In this document: positions 11,324-24,158 of the stretch, piece by piece | Position numbering within the stretch: position 1 is the first letter of the stretch | Layout of the letters: each line of letters starts with the position of its first letter | Origin: Epiperipatus broadwayi | Lineage: Eukaryota > Onychophora > Udeonychophora > Euonychophora > Peripatidae | Direction: 5' to 3' | NCBI GenBank assembly: GCA_028023455.1 | Contig: JAQFVV010006272.1 | Location: forward strand, 4,951,217 to 5,015,216 | DNA length: 64,000 bases | The notes under the pieces: model-generated | The model's input: the letters and a program-made list of their open reading frames with translations, nothing else | Told to the model about the DNA's origin: nothing | Database searches by the model: none | Position numbers and translations under genes: made by a program

Positions 11324-13179
11324 TGTACTGCTAATGAATAGAGTTCCATGTAAAATTGTGTTTACAATTATTAAAAATAAAAATTTTCATAAACAATGTA
11401 AAGGTTTTAAAATTAAAATTCCAATAAATAAAATCACTGCAAAATAAGTTTCGTAAAAAAAATGAAGGTTTTAATAAATAAATAATATGTAAGCCAGAAT
11501 AAGTTGAGAGAGTCGTTGTTTATAAAAGTTTAAAGAGTTTTTATTATTAGTTTAAAATAGTTTGCTAAAAGTCAGTAGTAATGTTTACAAATTAATTAAT
11601 AGAGGGGAGAAAATTTAACTTAGCAAAAAAGTAAACTGCTAAAAAAAAAAAAAGAAATCTTAAAACTCAAAACTAAAAAAAAAACCTCTTTTCATTTATT
11701 TAAAGAAATGAAAATATGTGTGTGCGTAAATAAAGATTATATTTAAATATAAAGAAAATAAAATGTGTGTGTGTTAAAGAATTAAAATATGAAAGTTAAA
11801 TATTAAAATAAATGAAAGTTTATAAGTAAAAATTTCGCTCAAAGATTGCATATACTCATAAGCTATATAAAAACAGGATTAGCAATGACTATTAATTAAA
11901 ATCCATAAACAACAGGATTAATTAAAAGGCATCTTAAAGAATTTAATCAAAGCAGTGGATGAATTCTCAACAATGAAAATATGGTTATAACTAATTAAAA
12001 AATGATAACAAGGTCATCACATAAATAGGCCAAAAATTAGGTCATTCATCAGTTTATACTCAGTCATTCATGTATCTAAAGTCAATCATCTGTTATATGT
12101 ATTTGTTAATAAAGACAATGCAGTGTTAAGCAGTTTTCGGAGCATGCAATGAACTCCAGCCTCAGTCTGACAGAACATCAGAAGTCTGCCCGATAGAAGC
12201 AATGGCCATCTAACAATTTGAAGCCACCAGAAATGTCTAACTGTCTGAAATAGAAGTAGCACGGAATAGCAATCATTTCAACAGAAGCCTAAAATCCAAC
12301 CAGTTAGTAAAACACATACGAAGCAGCAAACAGCAAGAAGCCTCAACATTTAAAAATCCTATACGTAATAAATCACATTTTTCTTATTCTGATTTTTCAT
12401 ATCAATTAATGTAGCCATTGCAATCTTTGAAGCTCCAGAGTCAGTAAAAGAAATGAACTCTATAGCATGCATAAAATGAACTATTGATGTGCGTGTTTTA
12501 ATGCCTTGTATTTACTTAATTCTTTATATTATATTATATTATATTGTGTGATTTATTAAAAATGTGTGTGGTTATATGTAAAAATCATAGTTTAGATTAA
12601 TTAAGGAAATTTTATAATTAGTTTACAAATTTTAGTAAGCATTTTAGTTAAAACAAATTATCTTTGAAAATTAATATCTTGTCAATCAATTCTTTACTCA
12701 TACCACTAACTAAAGCAACAATTTATTATATCAGTCTTTTTAATTGAGCTAGTTGGGATTTCTTAGGTGCTGAATTAGTTTGCCATCGTTCAGGATATGT
12801 TAGTTATGTTTGTAATTAATTAGTACCTGGAGTTTACTCTGAAACAAAAAAGTGCCTTGAATGATGTGTTGAATTTTGCAGTTGAGAAGATCTATGTCCT
12901 TGAAATGTAGCCACAGTTATGTATCTTATAGAGCTTCGGGTTGGTCATAGATACCCTCTGGGCATTATGTTTCTCTGCCTAAGAGGACCGGTTTGGAGCA
13001 ATACTTAAATAGCAGTAGAGTAGATCAAATTTATAATAAAAAATTGTATCATATTTTTTATGTATAAAAAGTCAACAATGTGTTTATCTTAAAATGTGCT
13101 TTTCACAATTTTCTATTTCCACTAAAGAGTAAAAATTCATGCTAGTTTTTCTATTTGATTTACAACCCCACTCAATTCA
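11324..13179 (+). repeat. 5' LTR of element 1
   Basis: 1856 bp, starting TGTACTGCTAATGAATAG and ending CACTCAATTCA. It aligns along its whole length with 15456-17198. The differences are small indels, including extra sequence near 11450-11560 that is absent from the 3' copy, and point changes. LTR length is well above the few hundred bp usual in invertebrate gypsy elements. Confidence 0.88.
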
Positions 13180-13181
13180 TT

Positions 13182-13199
13182 TGGTGCCCAACCTGGGGC
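13182..13199 (+). promoter_or_regulatory. Primer-binding site, lysine-tRNA type
   Basis: TGGTGCCCAACCTGGGGC lies two bases after the LTR end and differs at two positions from the gypsy-type lysine PBS TGGCGCCCAACGTGGGGC. It fixes both the strand and the LTR end. Confidence 0.8.
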
Positions 13200-13550
13200 A
13201 GAACCATCATAAATGACAGTTAATTAAATATTTTTTTCATTTGAAAATATTCAAATAAACACTAAATTGCATAATTGTATTTAAGAAAGTGATATAGTTA
13301 AAATTAAAAAATTGACCGAAACAATTTTTTTTCTTTTAAATGAAAAGAGAGTAATGACAGTTAGATATTTTGGGTGGAGTTAGGGCATTGAGGATGGATA
13401 GAGGAAAATGGCAAGGGGTTGGAGTCAGTCATATGTTTCATTTTAAGAAAATAAGTAAACAGTTAATATTTTGAATTTATTTTAAACGTAAGTGTTAGTC
13501 AAATAATCATTGAAAAAACAACAACTTTGAAATGAAAATTTGTTTCGAAA

Positions 13551-13926
13551 ATGGCGAAAAAAGGAGAGATATCTGAAATACAGATGTTGATGAAAATGAT
13601 GGTGAAGATGATGAAAAATGCAAAAGTTCAAAGCAGAATTGATCGAAGAAATGCATCAGGAATTCAAGCAAAGTCAGCAAGAGTTCAAAGTAGAAATGAT
13701 TAGAGAAATAAAGGCAATGAGACATGATATAATAGAAAAGGTAGAGAAAAACCGAGAAATCATAAAGTTAGATTTGGATAAAGAAAGTCAGGAAATTGAA
13801 AAGGAAGTCGAGATGGTAAGAGATGTAAGTGAAAGGAAGGATGAAGTAGAAAATGTAGATCAAGAGATAGAAGAAAGGTATGAACTAAAGATAGAAGATA
13901 ATGTAAGAGTTTTTACAAGAAACTAA
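13551..13926 (+). pseudogene. Gag-like coiled-coil pseudogene of element 1
   Basis: An ATG at 13551 opens a frame (MAKKGEISEIQMLMK) that runs into an A-rich tract at about 13609-13618. The coiled coil continues one frame over from 13618 (MQKFKAELIEEMHQEFKQ) to a stop at 13926. The product is strongly Glu/Lys/Gln-rich with heptad-like hydrophobics, which suits an oligomerising Gag N-terminus. It has no matrix or capsid signature and no zinc knuckle. The one-base shift in the A run inactivates it. Its position, just after the PBS, supports a gag role. It is not similar enough to any named Gag for me to assign a family. Confidence 0.5.
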
Positions 13927-14063
13927 AAATGAAATTGTTAAAGTAAATGTTTGTTTTAAGTGTAGACTTAAAACAAAGACAAAGCAGGGTATATGATTTT
14001 AAGGCTGAAATAGAAGCCATTTATATGGCAGTCTTATTCGAAAAGACTATAGAAAATTAATTT

Positions 14064-14285
14064 TTGACAGTTAATATTATTATTATTAAAAATAAGGTAG
14101 GACCGTTTGAAGAACTATGGAGTTTTGCTAAGTATAAAGGTTTTCAGTTATACAAAGTTGAAAATAGAATGGAACAAGAAAGAGACAAGGCAATAAATTA
14201 TAAGCAAGGGATACACAAAAGGGGGAAAGTAATTTATATTAAAGGGTCAGTAGGTAGAAAGAAAGAACCGCCTGACCAAGTTTAG
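14064..14285 (+). pseudogene. Second Gag-like fragment of element 1
   Basis: A 73-codon frame with charged sequence (RMEQERDKAINYKQG) ends in KKEPPDQV. The frame continues past the stop with further charged residues to about 14388. The PPD tail resembles the end of the Gag-like pseudogene in element 2 (KVPPDKN), which hints at a shared family. No domain is recognised. Confidence 0.35.
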
Positions 14286-14389
14286 GAGTTTGTAAATGGA
14301 CGGAATGCTAAAGTAAAGGAAAGAAACAAAGGTCTGGAAGTGGACTATGAGTTGAATAAAACTTTTGATGTGGGTGATAAACCTGAATA

Positions 14390-15440
14390 GAATTTCACTA
14401 TTTAAACCTAAAATAATAAATTAAAAAAAAAAAAAAGAATTGTTTTCGTAAAATAATAATATTGGAAGCATCACAGAATAAAAGTTTTTTTTGCACATGC
14501 ATATTAAGAAGAAGAAAATGTTTATAAATATATGGGTCAAATTAATGATTTAAAGTAATATTGGTCGGAATAAGTAAATGAATAAAATAACGAAAACACA
14601 TATAATAAAATCAAGTTAAAAAAATATATATATTTGTGGAAAAATAAAGAAGTAGCATAATAAAAATAAAAGTTTTTTTTTTAATACAAGCAGGTTAATA
14701 AAAGAAAATTAAATAAATATGTTAAAATAATGTTTGCAATGGTTTAAAATAATATTGTACAGTTAATAAATAGTATAGATAAATCTTAGTTACATTAGGA
14801 GTGTATAAGGAATTGTAATTAATTGAAAGCAGGGTAAAAGCATAGAATAAGGTTTAGAGAAGGAGTAAAAGTGTAAAGCTGTAGGCTGGATGAAAATAGT
14901 ACCCGTAACAGACTAGCAGGAAAAAATATTCTCAGAGAAAAGTCCCCATTCTCTTTAAATATGCACACTGGGAATAACCAGAGTAAGCCGCGAATCACTT
15001 CTTTGGGGGAGAATCCCCATATCTCATGTATCATTTCCAAAGTATAAGTCGAATTGGACAGTAGATGAATCCTGCCACTCGCAGCGATTTTTTTCTTTTC
15101 ACGAAAGTCCGGTAAAAAAAACAGGCATATGAAGCTTCGAATTACATATGTGTAAGCCGGTATAAGCCAGCAAACTCTGCATCCACTTTGTCTTAAACTC
15201 CCTGTTCCACAAAAAATAGTGTTGTCCTGGAGATCATCATTCAGTACAAGATCATTGTAAGCAATGTTATCACCCTAGATAGAAGGAAAGCATAGTCAAA
15301 AAAAAATTGCCCTCAACATGTATAGTTCCACATATAAAGAAAGTAAACTTAGAAAAATAATAATTAATATAAATCATTCAAAATATGTTAAGAAAGTTTC
15401 CAGAGATAAAATGATCAAAGTGACACATTTTACACTTGTT
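14390..15440. other. 3' interior of element 1, no coding sequence seen
   Basis: AT-rich sequence with poly-A runs. It includes a less AT-rich block at 14820-15260 with no domain in any frame. This is where pol would lie in an autonomous element; no RT or integrase motif is visible. Confidence 0.5.
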
Positions 15441-15450
15441 GGGGGAGTGG
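15441..15450 (+). promoter_or_regulatory. Polypurine tract of element 1
   Basis: GGGGGAGTGG sits directly before the 3' LTR, the usual place for plus-strand priming. The next bases, TGTAATGTACTG, leave the exact LTR start ambiguous by five bases. Confidence 0.7.
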
Positions 15451-15455
15451 TGTAA

Positions 15456-17198
15456 TGTACTGCTAATGAATAGCACTCCATGTAAAATTGTGTTTACAAT
15501 TATTAAAAATAAAAATTTTCATAAACAATGTAACGATTTTAAAATTAAAATTTTCATAAATAAAATCACTGCAAAATAAGTTTTGTAAAAGGAAATGAAG
15601 TTGAGACAGTTTGCTAAACGTCAGTAGTAATGTTTACAAATTAATTAATAGAGGGGAGAGAACATTTAACTTAGCAAAAAAGTAAACTGCTAAAGAAAAA
15701 AAAAAAAATCTTAAAACTAAAAAAAAAAAATCTCTCTTTTCATTTATTTAAAGAAATGAAAATATATGTGTGCTAAAATAGATTTATTTAAATATAAAGA
15801 AAATAAAATGTGTGAGTGTTGAAAATTAAAATATGAAAGTTAAATATTAAAATAAATAAAAGTTTATAAGTAAAAACTTCCCTCAAAGATTGCATATAGT
15901 TATAAGCTATATAAAAACAGGATTAGCAATGGCTACTAATTAAAATACATAAACAGCAGGATTAATTAAAAGGCATGTTATCAAAAGAATTTATTCAAAG
16001 CAGTTTACAAATTCTCAACAATGAAAATAGCTGGCGGGTTTACAAACTAATTAAAGAAATGACAAGGTCATCACATAAATAGGGCTGAAAATTAGGTCAT
16101 TCAGTCACTCATTCACATAGTCAGTCATTCAGTATCTAAAGTCAATCACCTGTTCTATGTATTTGTTAAAAAAGACAGTGCAGTGTTAAGCAGTTTTCGG
16201 AGCATGCAATAAGCTCCAGCCTCAGTCCGTCAACATCAGCAGTCTACCTGATAGAAACAATGCCCATCTAACAATTTGAAACCACTAGGAATGTCTAACT
16301 GCCTGAAATATAAGTAGCATGGAATAGCATCTCAACAGAAGCCTAAAATCCAACCGGTTGGTAAAAAACACATGAAGCAGCAAACAGCAAGAAACCTCAA
16401 CGTTTAAAAATCCTATAAGTAATAAATAACATTTTTCTTATTCCAATTTTGATATCAATTAATGTAGCCAATAAAGAAATGAACTCTATAGCATGCATAA
16501 AATGAACTATTGATGTGCGTGTTTTAATGCCTTGTATTTATTTAATGCTTTATATTATATTATATTATATTGTGGGATTTATTAAAAATGTGTGTGGTTG
16601 TATATAAAAATCATAGTTTAGATTAATTAAGAAATTTTATAATTAGTTTACAAATTTTAGTAAGCATTTTAGTTAAAATAAATTATCTTTGAAAATTAAT
16701 ATCTTGTCGGTCAATTCTTTACTCATACCACTAATTAAAGCAGCAGTTTATTATATCAGTCTTTTTGATTGAGCTAGTTGGGATTTCTTAGACGCTGAAT
16801 TAGTTTGCCATTTTTCAGGGTACCCTTAGTTACCTTTGTAATTAACTGGCACCTGGAGTTTACTCCGAAATAAAAAAGTGCTTTGAATGATAGGTGTTGA
16901 ATTTTGTGGTCGAGAAGATCTATGTCCTTGAAATGTAGCCGCAGTTATGTATCTTATATAGCTACGGCTTGGTCATAGGTATCCTCTGGTTATTATGCTT
17001 CTCTGCTTAAGGGGATCAGTGTGGAGCAATACTTAAATTGCAGTGGAATAGATCGAATTTGTAATAAATAATTGTATCATATTTTTATATATAAGAAGTC
17101 AACAAAATGTGCTTTTCACAATTTTCTATTTCCACTAAAGAATAAAAATTCATGCTAGTTTATGTTTTTCTATTCGATCTACAACCCCACCCGGTTCA
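15456..17198 (+). repeat. 3' LTR of element 1
   Basis: 1743 bp, partner of the LTR at 11324-13179. It starts TGTACTGCTAATGAATAG, ends CACCCGGTTCA, and is followed by ATAT. Confidence 0.88.
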
Positions 17199-17690
17199 AT
17201 ATATTTGTAAAGTTGACTCTTATGTTTATGTATATATTTGTATCTATATATTTAACATTATTTCTGTATTAAATATATTAATAATAACTTTTTAGATAAT
17301 AGAGGTGTTATTTATCAGAAAATTTACTCATTCATTTAATACTAAAATTAAAAAAGTTTTTTTCATGGATAAGTTTACATTTGAAGAGTGAATATCAATG
17401 CAAGTCATAACTAAAAAAGTCAGCACTAATCAAAACATGTACATAATATACTCTGAATTTTTGAAGGTATATCATAATAATAACTTATTTCAATTTGTAC
17501 TTCCAATTTAGATATTCTCATTACATCATATTTGTTTTGACTTATAAACAATCACAAAGCATTTATTTATAATTACAAATATGTAGATACTTTAAAAAGG
17601 CATCAAAAATAAAAATTTTGGTCAAATTTTAAAAAAGAATTGATATTAAACATGAATAAAATTAAGTATCTTTGTTAAAAATAGATTTAC
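17199..17690. other. Non-coding (intron side of host exon)
   Basis: AT-rich unique sequence between element 1 and the host exon. On the minus strand it begins with the donor GTAAATC just after the exon. No further exon recognised. Confidence 0.6.
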
Positions 17691-17764
17691 CTGAGCTGAA
17701 CAAAAGTAGGATTACTTTGAATTCCAAATGAGCGCTCTGTTAATATGGATTTTAGTTCTAAAAT
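17691..17764 (-). CDS. Host gene exon (third visible), 74 bp
   Basis: On the minus strand the segment is preceded by TTTAAATACAG and followed by GTAAATC, a good acceptor and donor. Phase 0 is open and reads ILELKSILTERSFGIQ and on to FVQL, leaving the exon at phase 2. The exon at 34049-34195 ends at phase 0, so the two join in frame across a 16.3 kb intron. The junction would place NCRQ before ILELKS, continuing an amphipathic helix. Codon use and base composition are less AT-biased than the flanks. The gene is unidentified; see the exon at 34049 for the superfamily suggestion. The intron on its 5' side holds element 2 and all its insertions. Confidence 0.65.
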
Positions 17765-18370
17765 CTGTATTTAAAATTATATATATATATAGAATTAAAT
17801 ATTAAGCAAAAGACTTCAAACATCAAATATTAATCATAAAATAGTTTAGACTAAATCAAATCAATATATTATAAACTGGTTAATTGAAGTGAAGTTATTA
17901 GTCCAAAATAGTAAGATTACTGGAAACACATTGAATGATTTCTCTCACATGTCCTTATCATTCATAAACCATTCTTTTTTATACATTCATACTCTATATT
18001 CAAGATTATTTTCACAGTTGTTATTCTGATGCACTATTTTCTCTCATAAACCTACTTCATCATTTTTTCATAAACTCATCACTTTCACCCACACCATTCC
18101 CTTTCAAACACTCACCTTAATCCGTCATAATTCTCTCATACACTCATTCATAACACATTATTATATCTCATGGATACATCATACTTCCATATATTAACTA
18201 AAGTTTTCATCATTACTCAAAGTCTTAAAAATAATTTACAGATTCATAACACTTCCATAAATTCACAAGTGTTTTCACCCATAACTCTTTCTCACAGATT
18301 TATTATTTACACATATCTCAGATTCTAGTACTTATTTTTTTTAAGTGAAAATTTCTATTGAACCAGATCT
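17765..18370. other. Intronic, pyrimidine-rich on plus strand
   Basis: AT-rich with many TCA/TTCATA-like words (17950-18330, repeated variants of TTCATAAACTCATC). It gives no gene and no clear repeat period. Confidence 0.5.
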
Positions 18371-18628
18371 CTCCAAACTTATTTTCATTACTATATTGGG
18401 GTTTAATAACTAATTCATTGACTAGGTTTAACTACTTTTAAAATACTTTTTGGAATAACTTTTTGAGAAAGTTTGACTGCACTTTGGCAGTACTTGTATT
18501 TATTTATTTTAGCAGGCTATTATTGATTCTTGATACATTAGTATTTTATTATTATCGAAACATGCTTAATTTATTCTTAGTAAGCTTACTTTATCTTTTA
18601 ATTTCTAAACTTTAATAAGTTTTAATAT

Positions 18629-18815
18629 AAGCAAACAGTTTATACTTTGTGGCTAGTTATGAATCAAAATATATAAAATGTGCTAACATGCACAAGCACA
18701 CAAAGCTAAAAACAAATAAAGAAAATATATATATTTTATTTTTTTATTTTAATATCTATTCCATTAAATGGCTAAGTGCTTTCAAGGGTCAAAGCCCTCA
18801 TAATCATAGCCGCAT
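18629..18815 (+). mobile_element. SINE-like insertion, 187 bp, 12-bp target duplication
   Basis: AAGTTTTAATAT flanks the insertion exactly (18617-18628 and 18816-18827), and the sister LTR has the empty site at 26450-26461. A 12-bp duplication fits LINE-mediated integration. The right end contains TGGCTAAGTGCTTTCA, close to a tRNA A box, but no good B box. It lies inside a shared LTR sequence, so it inserted after the LTR pair formed. Confidence 0.65.
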
Positions 18816-19345
18816 AAGTTTTAATATCTAACTTTAATATCTCTTGACTTTAATTAAGTTTTAACATTTTTTTACTTTAATAAGCTTATTATCACACTTA
18901 ATACATACTTTTTTTCTTCTCTTCATAACATTATTTATTTAACAATATCTTATCATTTCATTCTTTATTATAAGACCTTTACTTTATTATCATTTACTTT
19001 ATGCGCTTATTTAATTATATCATTAATACTTGTGGGAACAGGCCACATTTCAAGCAGAGGAAACAATGATAGCATAACCATCAATGATACCCATGGCCAG
19101 ATCGAGCTATATGAAGCATAACACGATCACATTTCCTGACTGTGACCCGCCTTGACTTCTAGAACAAAACCCTGCCACCCAGAGTATTTTATTTGTTTTG
19201 AGAATCAAACTCATGCACCAGCCGACCATATGTTATATAGCTGACATGCAAGGATGACAGGCACATCAACCAGTGCTTGAAATATCCCAAACTAGTTCCT
19301 ACTCTTAATCAGGGGGTCTAGCTCATTAACTTAACATATATATAT

Positions 19346-21943
19346 TGAAGCAGTCGGATCTGAGTTCGATCCTAGCTTCATGTTATTTATCCTAATACTA
19401 ACCTTAAATTTCCGATGCAATGGGGCTTTATACGTTCAATCCACGCTAATTTCCATAATAAATAATTTATTTCAAATGCGTATTAAAATTAATTAGTTTA
19501 GCTTAAAATTGATCAATTCTCTAAATAAATTCATGAGAAAATATTCATGAATTTATATATATTAAATTGCGTGGATTGTGCGTATATACTTGTAAATATT
19601 AAAAATATATAATTGTTCGAAAGTTTCATTGCGTCGGGAATACTTGTTTTTTTTTAATTTTAAATAATTTGTTAAAGTGTTGTTGATTAAAAACTACATT
19701 CTTTCGATAAGCTCTCAAATTCTCAAAAACAACAGTAAAGTTTTATTAATTGGAAAAAGATAAGAATTCAATTTCTAATTAAAATCATTTCAGATTTTAA
19801 GAATTCATTTTCTAATTAGGAAAGGAATTCAAAAATTAGTTTGAAAGCCTTATCGAGGGAATGTATTTGAAAACAACTAATTGATAATAAAATGAGCGCT
19901 AGCCTTAAGGCATCTGGACAATATATATAGCCCTGAAAAGTCAGGAGAAGGGGCTAGTTTGTTGTAGAGTAGTGCAGTGAACTCTGTGCGTATAAAAAAT
20001 TAAATACATCATGATAGAGGGCTAGAACATCAGGAATCTGGCTACGGTTCCTAAAGTCCCGAGAAATCTTCACTGGAGCTGTTGAACCTTTTCCGGATCG
20101 ATCATTCTGCTAAAATTATGGAGGCTACTAAAATGCGGTTCCAATAATCAATCAATGGTGCCTACGTTTTTAACAACCTGGAGGTGTAACTTAAGGACCA
20201 GCATGGAAGGGGTAATATATGTTTCTATAATGGACGTTAAACTTTCTGGCCAGTTCGAACTTTATTTTATACTCCTCCTTATTAAGAGCTCTTTTATTCT
20301 TTAATGTAAAATCTTTGTAACACCTTTTATTTATAAAATGCTACTGTAAATCTATAGCGTAATTCTTTAAATCTCTAGTCTTTAAACTTTTTCTTTTCTT
20401 ACCTGGCGGTTCGTTTAATATATATATTAGTGTGCTTTATTAATGTCGTATTTAAAAATTATATGCCAATAATCTTTCGACTCGATGAGCTCCTTGATTC
20501 CATTTGCCTCACGCAAATAATATAACATTAATTTCAAATAGTAATTCTCGCCCATTAGAGCTAAATTTATAAGTTCTATTAATCATCGAGTCAAAGGAAA
20601 ATATTACATGTTTACTATTTTTACATTTAGCTAATAATAAATTATTAGCTCAATTTTTCACCTATGTCCCCAGCTCCTATCTAAGTTATAAGTATTTATA
20701 TATATTCACATAATGTTAAATGATTTTCTTGTTCCACTAATATTTATTTATGCAAATATAATCTTAAATGTCTTTATTGCAAAAAGGGTCGATAAAGGGT
20801 TAAATGTATTTTAATTCCACTTTTGGTATTTTATATTAATATTCAGGAGGGGCACGATATTAGGGCATAATTAAAATAGTTTAAATGTTTTAAAATAGTT
20901 CGATAAAAGTTCGTTTGACTTTAATTAATTGGTCAAGTCATCACGTAGAGCATTTTACATGGGTTTGATTTTTCAACGATGACTATCAAGTCATCATCAT
21001 CAAATGTTGCTGACGTAGGGCCATCTTCCGCTCCGTTAGGCTGGTCGGTGATCATATTCTCTTATTTAAATTTCTCGAGGAAGAAAGTACTTCCTTTCCG
21101 ATTCATTAGTCAAAGGGCTAAGACTTGCCAAATGCAAGCCACCATAGGACTTTGATCATCGACTAGCGATCATCTTTCAATTTTACTCTCTGCCTTGTAA
21201 TTCGTCAGTACCATTGCATCTTTGTTCCGGTAAAACCCGCTCCGTGCTCGTAATTCCTGATGAAGTGATTTAAATTAAAGTCGAACCAATTCTCAAATAT
21301 ATTTAGTTTAAATCAGTTTTCAAATCAAGATTAAAGTTATGCCTTAAAATACGTTTTGCTCTTCATGAATAGATTCCCGAATGTGAAAATAAATCTCACA
21401 TTCCACCGTAATAAAGTTAGAACAATCATTTCCGTTCTTAATGAATACCTTTATCTTCCTTTATATTTCTCGTTGGGGGCATAGACATAGAATTCCATGT
21501 TGTGTAATACTTGTTGGCATATGATAAGGACCGCCAATCTTATTATATTTATAAATTATTTTAAAGACTAGAGATAACTAATGCAATCTATATTTTATTG
21601 AACAAAACAAATTATTATTATTATTAAATATTTCTAACATACTTGGTTTCTTAGTTCATCATTCTTTTTATAATTATTTAAATGTTCATACCCGCTATCT
21701 GTGTTGGCAACCCGAACATACATATGATTTGATTTAAAAAGTATTCAAAGTAATTAATTATTAGATATTCGTGTCAGTGCAAGGGTCTCTAGTCCTCACC
21801 AACCGTTGAACTAGTTCTTGGCGCATAGCACTGTGCCGTCAATTTCTGCTATCTGAGCTGTTGAGTTGGGTTTGAATTCAGTTTTGTTGAGCTGAGTTTG
21901 AATTCGATTTGACTTGCGGTGGTGGTGGATTTCGACCGGTACA
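19346..21943. mobile_element. Solo-LTR-like insertion, 2.6 kb, ATAT target duplication
   Basis: The segment begins TGAAGCAGTCGG and ends GACCGGTACA, giving TG..CA ends, with ATAT on both sides (19342-19345 and 21944-21947). The sister LTR lacks it between corresponding positions near 28695-28711. No coding domain is visible. A stretch at 21050-21260 is less AT-rich and looks like LTR leader sequence in plus orientation. The start resembles the start of the insertion at 54660 (ATATTGAARCAG, then CTGAGTTYGATCC). It could also be an LTR element with an unrecognised tiny interior. Confidence 0.6.
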
Positions 21944-23223
21944 ATATATACATTATATCCTTAAATAAATGGTGACGCAGTGACAAGAGAGAGAGAATAG
22001 ACCAAATATTAATTAAGCAAACATTAGTATTTATTCAAGCAAATACATTGTAATATAACATAACATAATAAAATTTTACATAGAAAGATATAAATGATTA
22101 GTTCAGGCTAAATTTAATAATAGTCCTTCATTAATGTTCATTTCATTAAAAAAATATAAAATGTTTATAGACAATTATTATAGAAAATATATTTACCTAT
22201 GTTTTTCATGATATTAGATGATACAGTTCACTTGGTTTTGGTTTTCACTTGTAATACTTTCTAACCAGTTGGTTTTTTGGTCTTCATCGATTGTTTCAGG
22301 GTTTGTCTTCCATTCTTTGGCTTGACAATGAGAGAGAGAGAATAGCAGCAGCTTCTATTTTATAACTTAAGCATTGGTTCTGGACATTGGTTCCAGGCAA
22401 GGACAGTTGTTTTTGGGCAGAGAACTTAGGGCATGAAGTCCAGTTGGACACTTCTAAGGTGGTCTAGCAATGCATGTTGCTAATCCTGCAGTTTCTGCAA
22501 TATTTTCTGCAGCAGTAATAACTGGCTCTATACTGTGCTTAAATTTCTGAATCTCTGAAGCAATGAATAATGTAATGAATCAATAGCAGCATGAAGACCA
22601 GAATAAATATAACAATAGATATGCCACAATTTTATATCTACTCTCCCTTGTTCTTTTTCTTATCATAGCTTCAATTTTTATCATACATTAAATCTATTTT
22701 TTTAATTAAACTTTACATTTTTTCTTTAATTTAATTGATTTTTACATTTTTCTTTAATCCAATCTTTTTTCTAGATTAATCTACTATCCTTTCACATTTA
22801 TTCTGAGAAGTTAGCTTATATAGTTTGTAATTAATTCAATTTGAAGATCATTACCTATCAGGAATTTTCATTGGAATTCAAAAAGTTTACTTTCACTAAT
22901 TAATTAATCCTTTTTTATTTTAGATTTTTCACTAAGACTTATTTTTAGACATTTATTCTTTTAACTTACTTTTTTAGCTTACAAAAAAAAATGAGTTTGC
23001 AAATCTTTTTTTTAATTTTTTTCCCCACCCGCTTTAATAAATAGTTTTATTCTATTTTAAAAAAACAATATACATAATCTTTTACTTCTACAAAATTATG
23101 TTTTAAAACTACTTAAATAATTACTTCTTTAACTATTCTTTCAAATAAATTTGATTATATATTTTTAAATCATGAAATATGTAACACAGATATTGGTGTT
23201 TTATAACATATATCTCACTAACA

Positions 23224-24158
23224 TACACCCTCATCTGAGGTAAAATACATCAATTTGACTCATTATAGCTCTGACTTTTTTTTTAGTTTTACTGTTTGAT
23301 TTTTTCACTTTTAGTTTTTATTTATTAATTTATTTTTATCTAAAATAAGTTTCAACTTGTATATGGACTGACAAGCCACAGAGGGTGATCTTTCCTACAC
23401 TGCTTTATCTCACAGGCTACAATCTACATTGACTTGCAATGATTGTCATATGTGATATCACCAGGGACAATATGCATCTTTCTGATGTGTACAGAAAGGT
23501 TGGATGTCACGAATGGCAGAACACATCTGCTTATACCTGACATAGCAATAAACAATATTGTAACTTTATTAAAGTGCTGGGAAATCCCCTACCAGCAGAT
23601 TGAATGACCTGACTTTCTCCAATGGATTTGCATCCTAGAAAATAAGTGAAATGCTGTGAATAGCAGGATATGTCTACTGGCCATTCAATTCATGCTAAAA
23701 TGAGGGGTTTTTTATTATATGGTGCTGGGAATTTTCCTTCCAATGAAAGTGACTTGTGTCTTACTCTGGAATTCTCTTTCCAGTGTGCACATTTATTTTA
23801 GATAATGGACTGGGATATCTCCCAATGTGTAAGATGGATCCAGGACCTTTCTACTGGATTTGAATCCTATTGGACTATCCTTTCCATTTTCATGCCTTTT
23901 ATGGGTCTTATGTTCACACAGTGACAGCCTACATTTAACATATCTTCCTCAATCTTTATCTGCATCTTTCACCCCCTTATGACTCTATCAACCCAAACAC
24001 AATCTATACCTACTTGAAAGATTATTTTGAAACTTTTTATTTAATTTTTTTTATTATAGATTTCATTCTATTTATTATAGACTTTATTTGATTTATCTAC
24101 TTTTATTTTATCACCGTGTATTTAGTCTACAATATTATTTTACTTTATTCTAAATAAG
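23224..24158. other. 3' interior of element 2, non-coding
   Basis: No coding frame seen. The minus-strand end (CAGATGAGGGTGTA before TGTTAG) is the likely polypurine tract. Positions 23579-23823 hold several quasi-palindromic GGGAAATCCCC-type words. A direct repeat of about 88 bp occurs at 23997-24085 and 24218-24305. Confidence 0.5.

Larger units (their letters stand above)
11324..17198 (+). mobile_element. LTR retrotransposon 1, non-autonomous (LARD/TR-GAG-like)
   Basis: Two long direct repeats (11324-13179 and 15456-17198), both TG..CA, flank a 2.28 kb interior. A lysine-tRNA-type PBS follows the left LTR, and a purine-rich GGGGGAGTGG precedes the right one. ATAT flanks both sides (11320-11323 and 17199-17202), a 4-bp target duplication as in many Ty3/gypsy elements. 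The interior carries a Gag-like coiled-coil pseudogene and a second short frame but no protease, RT, RNase H or integrase. It is therefore non-autonomous and would need enzymes from a related element. The LTRs are clearly diverged, so it is not recent. Confidence 0.85.
18371..23223 (-). repeat. 3' LTR of element 2 (left copy), interrupted
   Basis: Pieces 18371-18628, 18816-19345 and 21944-23223 match the right copy in order and orientation. Landmarks are CTCCAAACTTA at the left edge, the block around 19060-19150, and the block from 21966 (GGTGACGCAGTG) on. Confidence 0.75.
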
